A stretch of DNA of 64,000 bases, from the NCBI RefSeq assembly GCF_016863315.1, contig NZ_BOOQ01000026.1, positions 1-64,000 of the forward strand, read 5' to 3'. The notes under the pieces are model-generated. The model was given only the letters and a program-made list of their open reading frames with translations. It ran no database searches and had not been told where the DNA came from. Shown one piece after another: positions 47,639-55,881 of this stretch. Position 1 is the first letter of the stretch. Each line of letters opens with the position of its first letter. The translations under genes were made by a program, and so were the position numbers. This stretch comes from Planotetraspora silvatica. Its GTDB lineage: Bacteria; Actinomycetota; Actinomycetes; Streptosporangiales; Streptosporangiaceae.

Positions 47639-47955
47639 GCGAGATCGCCACATCCGGTATGGGATGAGTTTGCGCGGGATCCGCCGTACCCGTGACCGGG
47701 GACGTCTATGCGAGCTCGCCGCACCTGTTCACCCGGGATGGGTTGTGGGGGATCGCCGTACCCGTCGCCGGGATGTCCATGCGAGATCGCCACACGTGCA
47801 CATCGGGACGCTCACGCGAGATCGCCGCACCTGCTTACCAGGATGCTTGTGCGCGACCACCACACCTGCGACCGGGATGAATTTGTGCGGTATCCGCCGT
47901 ACTCGACACCGGGATGCTCACGCGAGATCGCCGCACCAGCTCACTGAGGCGAATC
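47639..47955. repeat. Tandem array of about nine 35-bp units
   Basis: Units of 34-38 bp follow the consensus GCGAGATCGCCGCACCTG then TNACCGGGATGCTCAC, beginning near 47639, 47672, 47710, 47747, 47781, 47816, 47851, 47887 and 47922. Copies differ at 20-40% of positions. No CRISPR-like unique spacers and no cas genes. It is a different family from the 53-bp repeat but shares the idea of a GATC-containing core. Confidence 0.85.
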
Positions 47956-48483
47956 GCCCATCACTGGCGCATGTTCCGGCTGGGCTCATACGTGCGGTTC
48001 CTTGCCGTGACGGATGAAGCCGCTTCGCGCCGTCCCCTCAACGGCGTGATCATGCACGAGCTCGCGTCTCACCGCCTCGACCGCACGCATCAGTGCCTGT
48101 ATGCCAAGATCGACGCCTCGCAGTCGCGCCTGCGGCTATTGCCGCGCGCGGCCTCGATGGATGCGTGTCGACCAGTCGTAGCCGCGTTTGTGATCATGCG
48201 CGGCCCCGGCCGCATCCGAAGAGCGGTCGTTGTGCCCCGATGCGTCAATCGTGGACTCGCTAGACCCGGTCCATAATTCTCGGCCGTAGTCCGCTCCATC
48301 GGGCTGCACGTCGGGTCGTGTGCGTGCAGCCGTCCGACGACGGTGGCGAGCACGCCGAATCCCACCGCACTACCCGAACAAGCCGTCATCCACCAGATAG
48401 AAATTCTGTTCGAAAAATGTAGCCGAGCGATTACTCTCCGTGAGATTATTGGATCAGATTTTCGATTGCTGGAGGGGGTTGGC
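47956..48483. other. Non-coding region before the HNH gene with two stray 53-bp-repeat cores
   Basis: GTGATCATGCAC at 48046 and GTGATCATGCGC at 48190 match the 53-bp repeat core but are 144 bp apart, so phase is lost. 48375-48470 is AT-rich for this genome (GAAATTCTGTTCGAAAAATG) and probably holds the promoter of the HNH gene. No other gene is supported. Confidence 0.55.
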
Positions 48484-50418
48484 GTGGCTGAAACGCGAGG
48501 GGGGCACCCCTCATCTTCTTCCGGTGCAGGGGAAATGCCGTGCGGTTCGGAGTGGTGGGCCGAGGTGACGGCCCGGGCGAGGTCGTGGTCGTCCGACGGC
48601 AGTTCGGCATTGAGTTCCCCGCCGGTGACTGATCCGTGGCCGGATTCGGATGCCGCCGGCTCGTTCTTCTGGGACTCTCCCGGCTCCGACTCGACGGATT
48701 CGGAGCCGTCTGCGCCGGATCCTCCCGATGCGGTCTTTCCTGTGCCGGCCTCGTCGACCTCGGCCTCGTCCACCACCTCGGCCACCTCAAGCTCGTCTAC
48801 CTCGGCCTCGGCCACCTCGAGCTCGCCCACCTCCGGCCCGGACCGCTCGTCCGACACGCGGGCTTCGGCTGCCGGATCTGAAGGGTCGGATGACCTTGTG
48901 GTCAGGGCTGTCGAAGTGTTGTCCGCGTTGGCGTTGGCTGAAGTGCCGGACTCGCCGTCGACCTGTCTGGAGCAATCACAGGAATTGCTTTTCGCGCGAG
49001 ACCGATTGATTTCGGCGATCTCCGCCCGCGTGGGCCGGGTGCATCGTGCGGGCGAGGCCAAAGCTCATGGGCATGCCAGCACCCGGACCTGGCTTCAGGG
49101 AGCCTGCGGAACGAGCGTGGGATCGGCGTCCCACCTGGTCAAGCTTGCGACGGAACTGGCTCGTCTGCATGTGGTCCGAGTGAGATTCGCCGAGGGCAGT
49201 CTGTCGGAGGGGCAGGTCGGCGCGATCTGCGCCGCGACAAGTGGTCTCTCCGATGAGCAGGCGGAGATCGCCGAGTCGATCCTCGTCTCATTGGCGGACC
49301 GGGCGACCCCGGCCGAGGTGGCCAAGGCAGGCCGATATCTGCGGGAAATGCTGGACCCGGGGCAGGCAGGCAAGGAGAGGGACGCCGACTATGCGGGCCG
49401 GTATCTCCAGGTCCGTCCGACCGGTTCAGGCGGAATAGAAGGGGAGTTCCGGCTTCCCCGAGAGGCGGCGGCCCGGTTGCGGACCTGGCTGGACGCCTAT
49501 GCCCAACCGAAGACCGATGATGATGACCGCCCGTTGCGGGTCCGCAATGCGGACGCCCTCATGGTCCTCCTCGAGAGCAAGATCACCACTGAGCTGCTCG
49601 TCCTGGTCAACGTGGAATCCCTCCCCAAGGATCACCCGTCTGACCCTGCCGCCGATCCCACTGGTGGTCCTGTTGGCAGACGAAAGGACGGCCCCGCAGA
49701 CGGGCATGGCCATGGGGATGCTCCGCCGGCGGCTGATGCAGGCGACCCCGGAGAGATGAAGCCGTCTGGTTCCGCATTCAGGCATACACCTGGGGCCGCG
49801 TCTGGACGTGCCCCCGGAGGCGGTGCCACGAGCGGCTCTGGAGGCGGTGCCGGGAGTGGTCCTGGAGGTGAACGTGAATCTGGACCATGGCCGGCCCCTG
49901 GGGAGAGGCCATCGGGGCTGTCAGGTCTGGGGTGGGCGATGCCGGGGTTGCTTCTGGCCACGGGGGAGTTGTTGTCGTCTGATGATGTGGCTCGGCTCGC
50001 GCGGACCTCAGCACTGGTGCGGCTGGTGATGGATGCCGACGGTCAGGTCCTGGATATGGGTCGTACGGCGCGCCTGGCCAATTGGGCTCAGCGCAGAGCG
50101 GTCTTCGCCCGTTATGCCACTTGCTGGGTCGATGGCTGCCCGCTTCCGGCCACCATGTGCCAGATCGACCACGCTGACAACTGGATCGACGGCGGTAGGA
50201 CGGACCTGCGGATGCTGGGTCCGGCCTGTCAGTTCCACAACCGTGATCGCTATCGCCGTCCTCACCGCTACGAGCGCCGTCCCGAAGGTAAGGACCGCTG
50301 GGCTTTCACCCGGACGGGACCTCGACACACCTCCCGCAGACCATCACCCGCACGAGCCGCATCCGCCGACGCCATGAACACCACAACGGCGGGCGCGCGC
50401 GGCCCGAACGCGCCTTGA
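48484..50418 (+). CDS. DUF222/HNH endonuclease domain protein
   Basis: 644 aa. Residues 1-125 are a Ser/Thr/Pro-rich low-complexity region. The middle is the helical DUF222 block (HASTRTWLQGACGTSVGSAS, SEGQVGAICAATSGLSDEQA). After a Gly/Pro-rich linker the C-terminus carries the HNH nuclease motif CWVDGCPLPATMCQIDHADN, then WIDGG and ACQFHNRDR. This is the abundant, multicopy 13E12-like family of actinobacteria, whose role is unproven but which is linked to mobile elements. The GTG at 48484 has GGAGGGGG upstream. The gene has a slightly lower, more uneven GC content than its neighbours. Confidence 0.82.
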   Translation: MAETRGGHPSSSSGAGEMPCGSEWWAEVTARARSWSSDGSSALSSPPVTDPWPDSDAAGSFFWDSPGSDSTDSEPSAPDPPDAVFPVPASSTSASSTTSATSSSSTSASATSSSPTSGPDRSSDTRASAAGSEGSDDLVVRAVEVLSALALAEVPDSPSTCLEQSQELLFARDRLISAISARVGRVHRAGEAKAHGHASTRTWLQGACGTSVGSASHLVKLATELARLHVVRVRFAEGSLSEGQVGAICAATSGLSDEQAEIAESILVSLADRATPAEVAKAGRYLREMLDPGQAGKERDADYAGRYLQVRPTGSGGIEGEFRLPREAAARLRTWLDAYAQPKTDDDDRPLRVRNADALMVLLESKITTELLVLVNVESLPKDHPSDPAADPTGGPVGRRKDGPADGHGHGDAPPAADAGDPGEMKPSGSAFRHTPGAASGRAPGGGATSGSGGGAGSGPGGERESGPWPAPGERPSGLSGLGWAMPGLLLATGELLSSDDVARLARTSALVRLVMDADGQVLDMGRTARLANWAQRRAVFARYATCWVDGCPLPATMCQIDHADNWIDGGRTDLRMLGPACQFHNRDRYRRPHRYERRPEGKDRWAFTRTGPRHTSRRPSPARAASADAMNTTTAGARGPNAP

Positions 50419-50513
50419 TCACGGGCATGGCGGGCTTCGCGTGCGCCGGCCCGCGCAGATCGGACACGCAGATCGGACACTAGGGCCAACCGGTGAGGTG
50501 GCGCTGTCATCGG

Positions 50514-50593
50514 CCGCCATCGTCCTGGGCCGCCATCGTCCTGGGCCGCCAGCGTCCCGGGCTAGCTCTGTGCTGGGCTAGCTCTGTGCTGGG
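50514..50593. repeat. 16-bp tandem repeats, two sub-families
   Basis: CCGCCATCGTCCTGGG occurs at 50514 and 50530 with a variant at 50546; then CTAGCTCTGTGCTGGG twice at 50562 and 50578. All keep the 16-bp period. They lie in the 557-bp gap after the HNH gene, which has no supported gene. Confidence 0.88.
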
Positions 50594-50635
50594 CTGGCAC
50601 CAGTCACCGAGGCCGCTCACATCGCTAGGCCTGCC

Positions 50636-50710
50636 CGGACGCCGCCCGTCCGGACGCCGCCTGTCGGATACCGCCCACCTGGATACCACCAGTCCGGACA
50701 CCGTCCCGGA
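50636..50710. repeat. 15-bp tandem repeat, five copies
   Basis: CGGACGCCGCCCGTC and diverging copies start at 50636, 50651, 50666, 50681 and 50696. Same intergenic region as the 16-bp repeats. A duplicated GCAGATCGGACAC also occurs about 50453-50481. Confidence 0.85.
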
Positions 50711-50975
50711 CTGGCGCTGACCCCTGAGGCCCCCGACGCCACCGGGCCCACCCAGCCCACTCGCCCGCCCCCAGCTATCGCGGGTTCCCACTCACACGGC
50801 CCTTGTTTGGTCGGGCTCCGGTCCAGTGGGCCGCTGTGATCGTACGGATCTCCCTCTCCTTCGACCATGTCCGGGGCCTGACTTGGCGGCAAGGCGGGAA
50901 CAAAGTGTGACGAAAGGGGCAAACGGTCTGATCTAGGGGGCGACCCCTTCTGCGGGGGCGGATTCTGGAGGCCCG

Positions 50976-52238
50976 ATGGACTCGATAGACCCAATGGACC
51001 CGATAGACCAGATGGAGTTGATGGACCCGGACCCGATCGGCTCGGCCCAAGTTGGCTCGGCCCAAGTTGGCTCGGCCAAGGTCGTCGACTCGGCCCATGT
51101 CGACCCTCCGCGAATCGATCCTGCCGAAATCGACCCGGCGGAGCCGTCCGGTGCAGAGGGCAGCAACGAGGGCGGCGACGGGGGCGGGCTCCACATTGCG
51201 ATGGTGGCGCCCCCCTGGTACGACATCCCGCCGAGAGGCTATGGCGGCATCGAGTCGATGACGGCCGACCTGGCGCGGGGCCTGACGCTGCGAGGCCACC
51301 GGGTAACGCTGATCGGCGCGGGTGCGGGCGTCGATCTGCGCACCTATGACGAGCCGCCGTCGGAGCGCATAGGAGAGGCGATCCCCGAGATGGTCCACGC
51401 GGCCCAGGCCGCACGGTTCCTCGACGACATCGAGGCCGACGTGATCCACGATCATTCGCTGGCCGGTCCTCTGGGCGCCCGTGGCAGAGGAGCACCGACG
51501 ATCGTCACCTGTCATGGGGAGGTCACCGGTGAGTTCGGGCGGTTCTATCGCTCGCTGGCGACGACGGTCTCGCTCGTGGCCATCTCCTGGGCGCAGCGGG
51601 CCCTCGCGTCCGACCTGAACTGGATCGGCAGGGTCCACAACGCGGTCGACGTGAGCACGTTCCCCTATCGCGACCGCAAGGACGACTGGGTCCTGTGGCT
51701 GGGACGGTTCAACCCCGACAAGGGAGCCCACCTCGCGATCGAGGCCGCGCGGGCGGCCGGCCGCCGCATCCTGCTGGCCGGCAAGCGGACCGAGCGTGCG
51801 GAGCAGGCCTATTTCGACACCCACGTCGAGCCGCTTCTCGGTCCCGACGTCGAATACCTGGGGGAGGTGGGCGCGGAGCTCAAGCGAGAGTTGTTGTCCA
51901 AGGCCCACTGCCTGATCTTCCCTCTCCAGTGGGAGGAGCCGTTCGGCATGATCATGATCGAGGCCATGGCCTGCGGCACGCCCGTGGTGGCGCTGCGGCG
52001 AGGGTCGGTCCCCGAGATCGTGGTCGACGGCGTCACCGGATTCGTCCGGGACTCCCTGCAGGAGTTGCCCGCCGCGATCGAGGAGGCGGGCGGGCTGGAC
52101 TTCGCCGTCGTCCGCGCCCATGCCGTGAGGCGTTTCGACGTCGCGATGATGGCTCGGGGATACGAGCGCATCTACCGCAGGGCCATCGCGCGTGCCCAGG
52201 CGCGTGAGCCCCAGCACCTGCTGCCGCTGGCCCGTTGA
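50976..52238 (+). CDS. GT4-family glycosyltransferase with repeat-derived N-terminal extension
   Basis: 420 aa. The catalytic GT-B protein begins near residue 72 (LHIAMVAPPWYDIPPRGYGG) and has the signature EEPFGMIMIEAMACGTPVVA. The first 70 residues are low-complexity: DPMDPIDQMELMDPDPIG, then GSAQV repeats, encoded by a 15-bp tandem repeat (51039, 51054, 51069). The ATG at 50976 is kept because GGAGG lies five bases upstream, yet the extension is probably non-essential. Donor and acceptor unknown. It stands alone ahead of the crotonase gene. Confidence 0.82.
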   Translation: MDSIDPMDPIDQMELMDPDPIGSAQVGSAQVGSAKVVDSAHVDPPRIDPAEIDPAEPSGAEGSNEGGDGGGLHIAMVAPPWYDIPPRGYGGIESMTADLARGLTLRGHRVTLIGAGAGVDLRTYDEPPSERIGEAIPEMVHAAQAARFLDDIEADVIHDHSLAGPLGARGRGAPTIVTCHGEVTGEFGRFYRSLATTVSLVAISWAQRALASDLNWIGRVHNAVDVSTFPYRDRKDDWVLWLGRFNPDKGAHLAIEAARAAGRRILLAGKRTERAEQAYFDTHVEPLLGPDVEYLGEVGAELKRELLSKAHCLIFPLQWEEPFGMIMIEAMACGTPVVALRRGSVPEIVVDGVTGFVRDSLQELPAAIEEAGGLDFAVVRAHAVRRFDVAMMARGYERIYRRAIARAQAREPQHLLPLAR

Positions 52239-52300
52239 TCTATGGTGTTACGGTCTCGGCGTCTGTTACAGGACCGGGCGGGCGGAAGGACGAGGGTGTC

Positions 52301-53074
52301 ATGGGTGAGTTCGTCAGCGTGGAGATCGTGGACCGGATCGCGACCATTCGGCTCGACCGGCCGAAGATGAACGCCCTGAACCGGCAGGTTCAGGAGGAGA
52401 TCGCCGAGTCGGCCCGGCTCGTCGACGCCGACCCCGGCGTGCACGCTGTGATCATCTACGGGGGCGAGCGGGTGTTCGCTGCGGGTGCGGACATCAAGGA
52501 GATGGCCGTCATGTCCTACGCGGACATGGCCGTTCACTCCAAGGTCCTCCAGAACTGCTTCACCGCGGTGGCCCGGATCGGCAAGCCCGTCATCGCCGCC
52601 ATCACCGGATACGCCCTGGGCGGCGGTTGCGAGCTCGCCCTGTGCGCCGACTTCCGCGTGGCGGGGGAGAGCGCCAAACTCGGCCAGCCGGAGATCACCT
52701 TGGGCATCATCCCGGGCGCGGGAGGCACCCAGCGCCTGCCGCGGCTGATCGGTCCTTCGCGGGCCAAGGACTTGATCTTCACCGGACGGCACGTCGCCGC
52801 GGCCGAGGCCCTGTCCATCGGCCTGGTGGACCGGGTGGTGCCGGACGGCGAGGTCTACACGGCGGCTCTCGAGCTGGCCGCGACCTTCGCGGAGGGTCCC
52901 GTCGCGGCGGTGAGGGCGGCCAAACTGGCGGTCGACCACGGGCTGGAGACCGACCTCGACACCGGCCTGGAGATCGAGCGGCTCCAGTTCTCCGGGCTGT
53001 TCGCGACGGAGGACGCCAAGGAGGGGATGACCGCTTTCGCGGACAAGCGGAGGCCCACATTTACCGGCCGATAG
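52301..53074 (+). CDS. Enoyl-CoA hydratase (crotonase family)
   Basis: 257 aa. Oxyanion-hole segments are FAAGADIKEMAVMSYADM and GYALGGGCELALCADF; both catalytic glutamates are present (in GGGCELAL and GQPEITLGIIPGAGGTQRL), so it should be an active hydratase rather than an isomerase-like relative. The ATG at 52301 follows GGAAGGACGAGGG. Single-gene unit; general fatty acid beta-oxidation or a related degradation path. Confidence 0.9.
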   Translation: MGEFVSVEIVDRIATIRLDRPKMNALNRQVQEEIAESARLVDADPGVHAVIIYGGERVFAAGADIKEMAVMSYADMAVHSKVLQNCFTAVARIGKPVIAAITGYALGGGCELALCADFRVAGESAKLGQPEITLGIIPGAGGTQRLPRLIGPSRAKDLIFTGRHVAAAEALSIGLVDRVVPDGEVYTAALELAATFAEGPVAAVRAAKLAVDHGLETDLDTGLEIERLQFSGLFATEDAKEGMTAFADKRRPTFTGR

Positions 53075-53139
53075 ACTCATTCGGTCGGATTTTCCCGTAC
53101 GTGTGAGCGTGTGTGGTGATGGGTCTATCGTTGCGACCC

Positions 53140-53637
53140 ATGATGCGGTTCGTTGGACGCGTTCTCGTCCCGGCCCGGGTTCGCCGGGCTTTTCTGTCTC
53201 GGCTGGACGCTCGATATGTCACGCAGGCCGACCATCGGCAGGACGTCAGAAACATCCGGGATGAGTTCCGGAGGCTCCATCGGGAGACCAAGGACGACCG
53301 CAGGGACGACGCGGCGGCGTACGCCACAAAAGAGTCCGCCAAGGACATTGCGAAGGCCATCGCGAAGGATGTCGTGAAGGACGTCGTCAGCGCGGCCGTC
53401 AAGGACGCTCAGCGGGAGAACCAGTCACTCCGCGAGGAGATCGTCGCACTGCGCGCCGAGGTTCGCGCGTTGAAGCAGCTCACGGCGACCGTCAACAAGG
53501 CCAACGATCAGGCGGTGAAGGGCCACCGGCTGGCTGAACGGACGGCGGAGGCGCTCGACCACGTCCTGCAGAACGAGGTGCGCGTGTGGCAGGCCATCGA
53601 CGGCCTGTCCGCGCAGACCCCCGCCACAAATCTGTGA
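53140..53637 (+). CDS. Coiled-coil protein of unknown function
   Basis: 165 aa from ATG 53140 (other starts at 53113 and 53143 possible; TATCGT nearby could give a near-leaderless message). The N-terminus MMRFVGRVLVPARVRRAF is basic. Residues about 60-125 are charged heptad-like helix (KESAKDIAKAIAKDVVKDVV, then NQSLREEIVALRAEVRALKQ), so an oligomeric coiled coil is likely. No membrane segment. It precedes the PP-loop gene by 11 bp and is probably its operon partner. I recognise no family. Confidence 0.65.
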   Translation: MMRFVGRVLVPARVRRAFLSRLDARYVTQADHRQDVRNIRDEFRRLHRETKDDRRDDAAAYATKESAKDIAKAIAKDVVKDVVSAAVKDAQRENQSLREEIVALRAEVRALKQLTATVNKANDQAVKGHRLAERTAEALDHVLQNEVRVWQAIDGLSAQTPATNL

Positions 53638-53648
53638 GGTAGAACCCT

Positions 53649-54884
53649 ATGCGCGTCAAGTGGACCGTCGCCGACGGCATCTGGAACCTGACCTTCCTGC
53701 TCGACCCGGAAGATGACGTCACGGGCACCTGTACCGACGGGGCACGGCTGGAACTGCGCACCAACACCTGCCAGATACGGCTGCCCAAGGACAGGACGAG
53801 CGGCGCGGACGTCCATCCCGACCTCCTCGCCGTCGCCGCGTGGACCGTGGCCGCCCCGTGGACCAGGCAGAGGGTCACGTTCGACCGGCCGATCTCACCC
53901 GCGCTCGCGGAGGTGTTCCGTACCCACTGGAACGTGGACGCCGGCCCGGTCGGCGGGGACCCCCGATCGGGGACACGGCTGGCGGTCTCCTACAGCGGGG
54001 GCGCCGACTCGATGGCGGTGGCGGACGTCTTCCCGGACGCGCCGTTCGTCCACTTCCAGCGGATCAGGCACCCACGCGTGCCGAACCGGTGGTCCTTCTA
54101 CCGCTCGGATGTGCTGGCGGGCCTCGCGGGGGAGACGGGGCGCGATGTCGCGATCGTCCAGTCGGATCTGGAGCTTCTCCTCCGCCTGCCCGGGCCGGGA
54201 TATCCCGAACACCACGCCGTGACCGTCGGTGCCCTCCTTCTCGCGGACGAGATGGACTTGGGGGGGATCGCACTGGGTTATGAGCTCGGCTCACGCTGGC
54301 TCGGTGGCGGTCGGTACACCCACCACTTCACTCCCGACAACCCCATATGGTCGGGGCACGGCAAGTGGGGAAGCCTGTTCAAGGCAGTCGGGTTGCCGCT
54401 CGTGTTGCCCGTGGCGGGTATCAGCGAAGCCGTGACCATGCGGCTCGCCCTTGCGTCCGACCTTCGCGATCACGTCCGCTGGTGTCTGCGCGGATCCAAG
54501 GGCGGGGGGGCGTGCGGAGTCTGCGCGAAGTGCGTGTACAAGGAGCTGATTCAGGCAGCCATCGAAAGGCGCCCGCTCAACACGACGGTCACCGCTGACA
54601 TGCCCATCGCCCGCAGGTGGCAGGAGCCGCCGCCGTACGGCGGACAGGAAATGATCGAGTACGGCGTCGCGCACGTGCCCGGCATCGAGCACACGATGTT
54701 CGCCAAGGCGGCCGCGTACCTCCAGGCGACGGAGGAGTCGACTCGCTGGCTGGAACACTGCTACGCGCCGGCGATCGACGAGGTCCCCGAACAGTGGCGC
54801 AAGCAGGTGGACGCCTACATGGTGGATAACGTCGGACTCATGACGGAGGACGAGGCGCGGCGGGTGGAAACCTGGGAGACGTGA
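53649..54884 (+). CDS. PP-loop ATP pyrophosphatase-like protein with QueC-type cysteine cluster
   Basis: 411 aa. Residues about 1-105 form an N-terminal domain I do not recognise. The PP-loop VSYSGGADSMAVADVF (near residue 120) is the SGGxDS motif of N-type ATP pyrophosphatases. CLRGSKGGGACGVCAKCVYK (near 285) has the C-x9-CGxC-x2-C spacing of the zinc site in QueC-like 7-cyano-7-deazaguanine synthases. ARCs: the protein is twice QueC length and no other queuosine genes are nearby, so a different adenylating role is likely. It overlaps the M55 peptidase start by one base. Confidence 0.65.
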   Translation: MRVKWTVADGIWNLTFLLDPEDDVTGTCTDGARLELRTNTCQIRLPKDRTSGADVHPDLLAVAAWTVAAPWTRQRVTFDRPISPALAEVFRTHWNVDAGPVGGDPRSGTRLAVSYSGGADSMAVADVFPDAPFVHFQRIRHPRVPNRWSFYRSDVLAGLAGETGRDVAIVQSDLELLLRLPGPGYPEHHAVTVGALLLADEMDLGGIALGYELGSRWLGGGRYTHHFTPDNPIWSGHGKWGSLFKAVGLPLVLPVAGISEAVTMRLALASDLRDHVRWCLRGSKGGGACGVCAKCVYKELIQAAIERRPLNTTVTADMPIARRWQEPPPYGGQEMIEYGVAHVPGIEHTMFAKAAAYLQATEESTRWLEHCYAPAIDEVPEQWRKQVDAYMVDNVGLMTEDEARRVETWET

Positions 54885-55726
54885 TGAAGATCTATGTGTC
54901 GGTGGACATGGAGGGTGTCTCCGGCCTGACCGATCCCGAGGAGATGCACGCCGGAGGCCGGGGCTACGAGCGCGGTTGCGAGCTGATGACCGGCGACGCG
55001 AACGCCGTCGTCGAGGGAGCCTTCGACGCCGGCGCCGACACGGTGCTGATCAACGACGCGCACGGGTCGACCAAGAACCTCAGGATCGATCTGATAGACC
55101 CGCGGGCCTCGCTGATCAGGGGGCCGGGCAAGCCGCACCGGATGGGGCAGGGCCTGTCGGGCGACTTCGCCGCGGCCTGCTTCGCCGGATATCACGCCCG
55201 GGCCGGTGTCCAGCACGGGGTGCTCAACCACACGTGGATGGGCAAGGAGATCCACGACGTCTACCTGAACGGCGAGATCTGCGGCGAGATACGCCTGGTC
55301 GCCGGCCTCGCGGGTTCCCTCGGAGTGCCCGTGGTCGTCGTCACCGGCGACGAGGCGGCGTGCGAGGAGGCTCGGGACCTGCTCGGCGACGTCGAAACGG
55401 TCGCCGTGAAGAAGGGGATCGACAGGTTCTCGGCCGAACTGCTGCCGCCGGGCGTCGCCCAGGCCCGCATCCGTGCGGCCACCGCCCGGGCGCTCGGCCG
55501 CCTGTCCGCCTTCCGTCCCTACGTGGTGAGCCCGCCGTACACGCTGGGTGTGGAGTGGAACTCCACCGACATCGCGGCGGGCTGTGCGATCGTCCCCGGG
55601 ACCCGGTTGGTCGGGCCGAGGCACACCGAGTTCACCACAGACGACTATTGGGACATCATGGCCCTCTTCGGTATCTTCGCCACCATCGCCGGCCGGATCG
55701 CATGCGGCAGCGGGGTGTACGGCTGA
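54884..55726 (+). CDS. M55-family metallopeptidase (D-aminopeptidase DppA-like)
   Basis: 280 aa. Zinc ligands are in YVSVDMEGVSG (D8, E10), INDAHGSTKNL, GYHARAGVQHG and VVTGDEAACEEARD. DppA is a decameric D-aminopeptidase acting on D-Ala dipeptides. It starts at ATG 54884 with GGGAG upstream (GTG 54881 is an alternative); either way it is coupled to the PP-loop gene. The coupling of a D-peptidase to an ATP-pyrophosphatase-like enzyme is unusual. Confidence 0.85.
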   Translation: MKIYVSVDMEGVSGLTDPEEMHAGGRGYERGCELMTGDANAVVEGAFDAGADTVLINDAHGSTKNLRIDLIDPRASLIRGPGKPHRMGQGLSGDFAAACFAGYHARAGVQHGVLNHTWMGKEIHDVYLNGEICGEIRLVAGLAGSLGVPVVVVTGDEAACEEARDLLGDVETVAVKKGIDRFSAELLPPGVAQARIRAATARALGRLSAFRPYVVSPPYTLGVEWNSTDIAAGCAIVPGTRLVGPRHTEFTTDDYWDIMALFGIFATIAGRIACGSGVYG

Positions 55727-55732
55727 CCGCTG

Positions 55733-55840
55733 TGCATGATCACGTAACGCGTTGAGGCCGGTCGAATCTGGAAGGTTTGCATGATCACGCTTGCCGATGT
55801 GGCGGGTGGGACGGGATGTGCGAATTGCATGATCGCGTCC
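55733..55840 (-). repeat. Degenerate 53-bp-type repeat array H, leftward, three units
   Basis: Minus-strand cores at 55743, 55788 and about 55836 (the last GATCGC), spaced 45 and 48 bp, so the usual phase is eroded by small deletions. It lies between the M55 gene and the amine oxidase gene. Confidence 0.75.
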
Positions 55841-55881
55841 GACGATAGACCGGTTCAGGCGAGGCCCCCTGGAGTGCTCAC

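Noticed and set aside
44918-47653. 911-codon open frame antisense to glgP
   Set aside because: High GC leaves long open frames in the opposite phase; the plus strand encodes a full, recognisable phosphorylase and the antisense product has arginine/valine-rich non-family sequence.
47571-48017. 148-codon ORF over the 35-bp array
   Set aside because: It is translation of tandem repeat DNA; frame is lost between units of differing length and there is no ribosome binding site.
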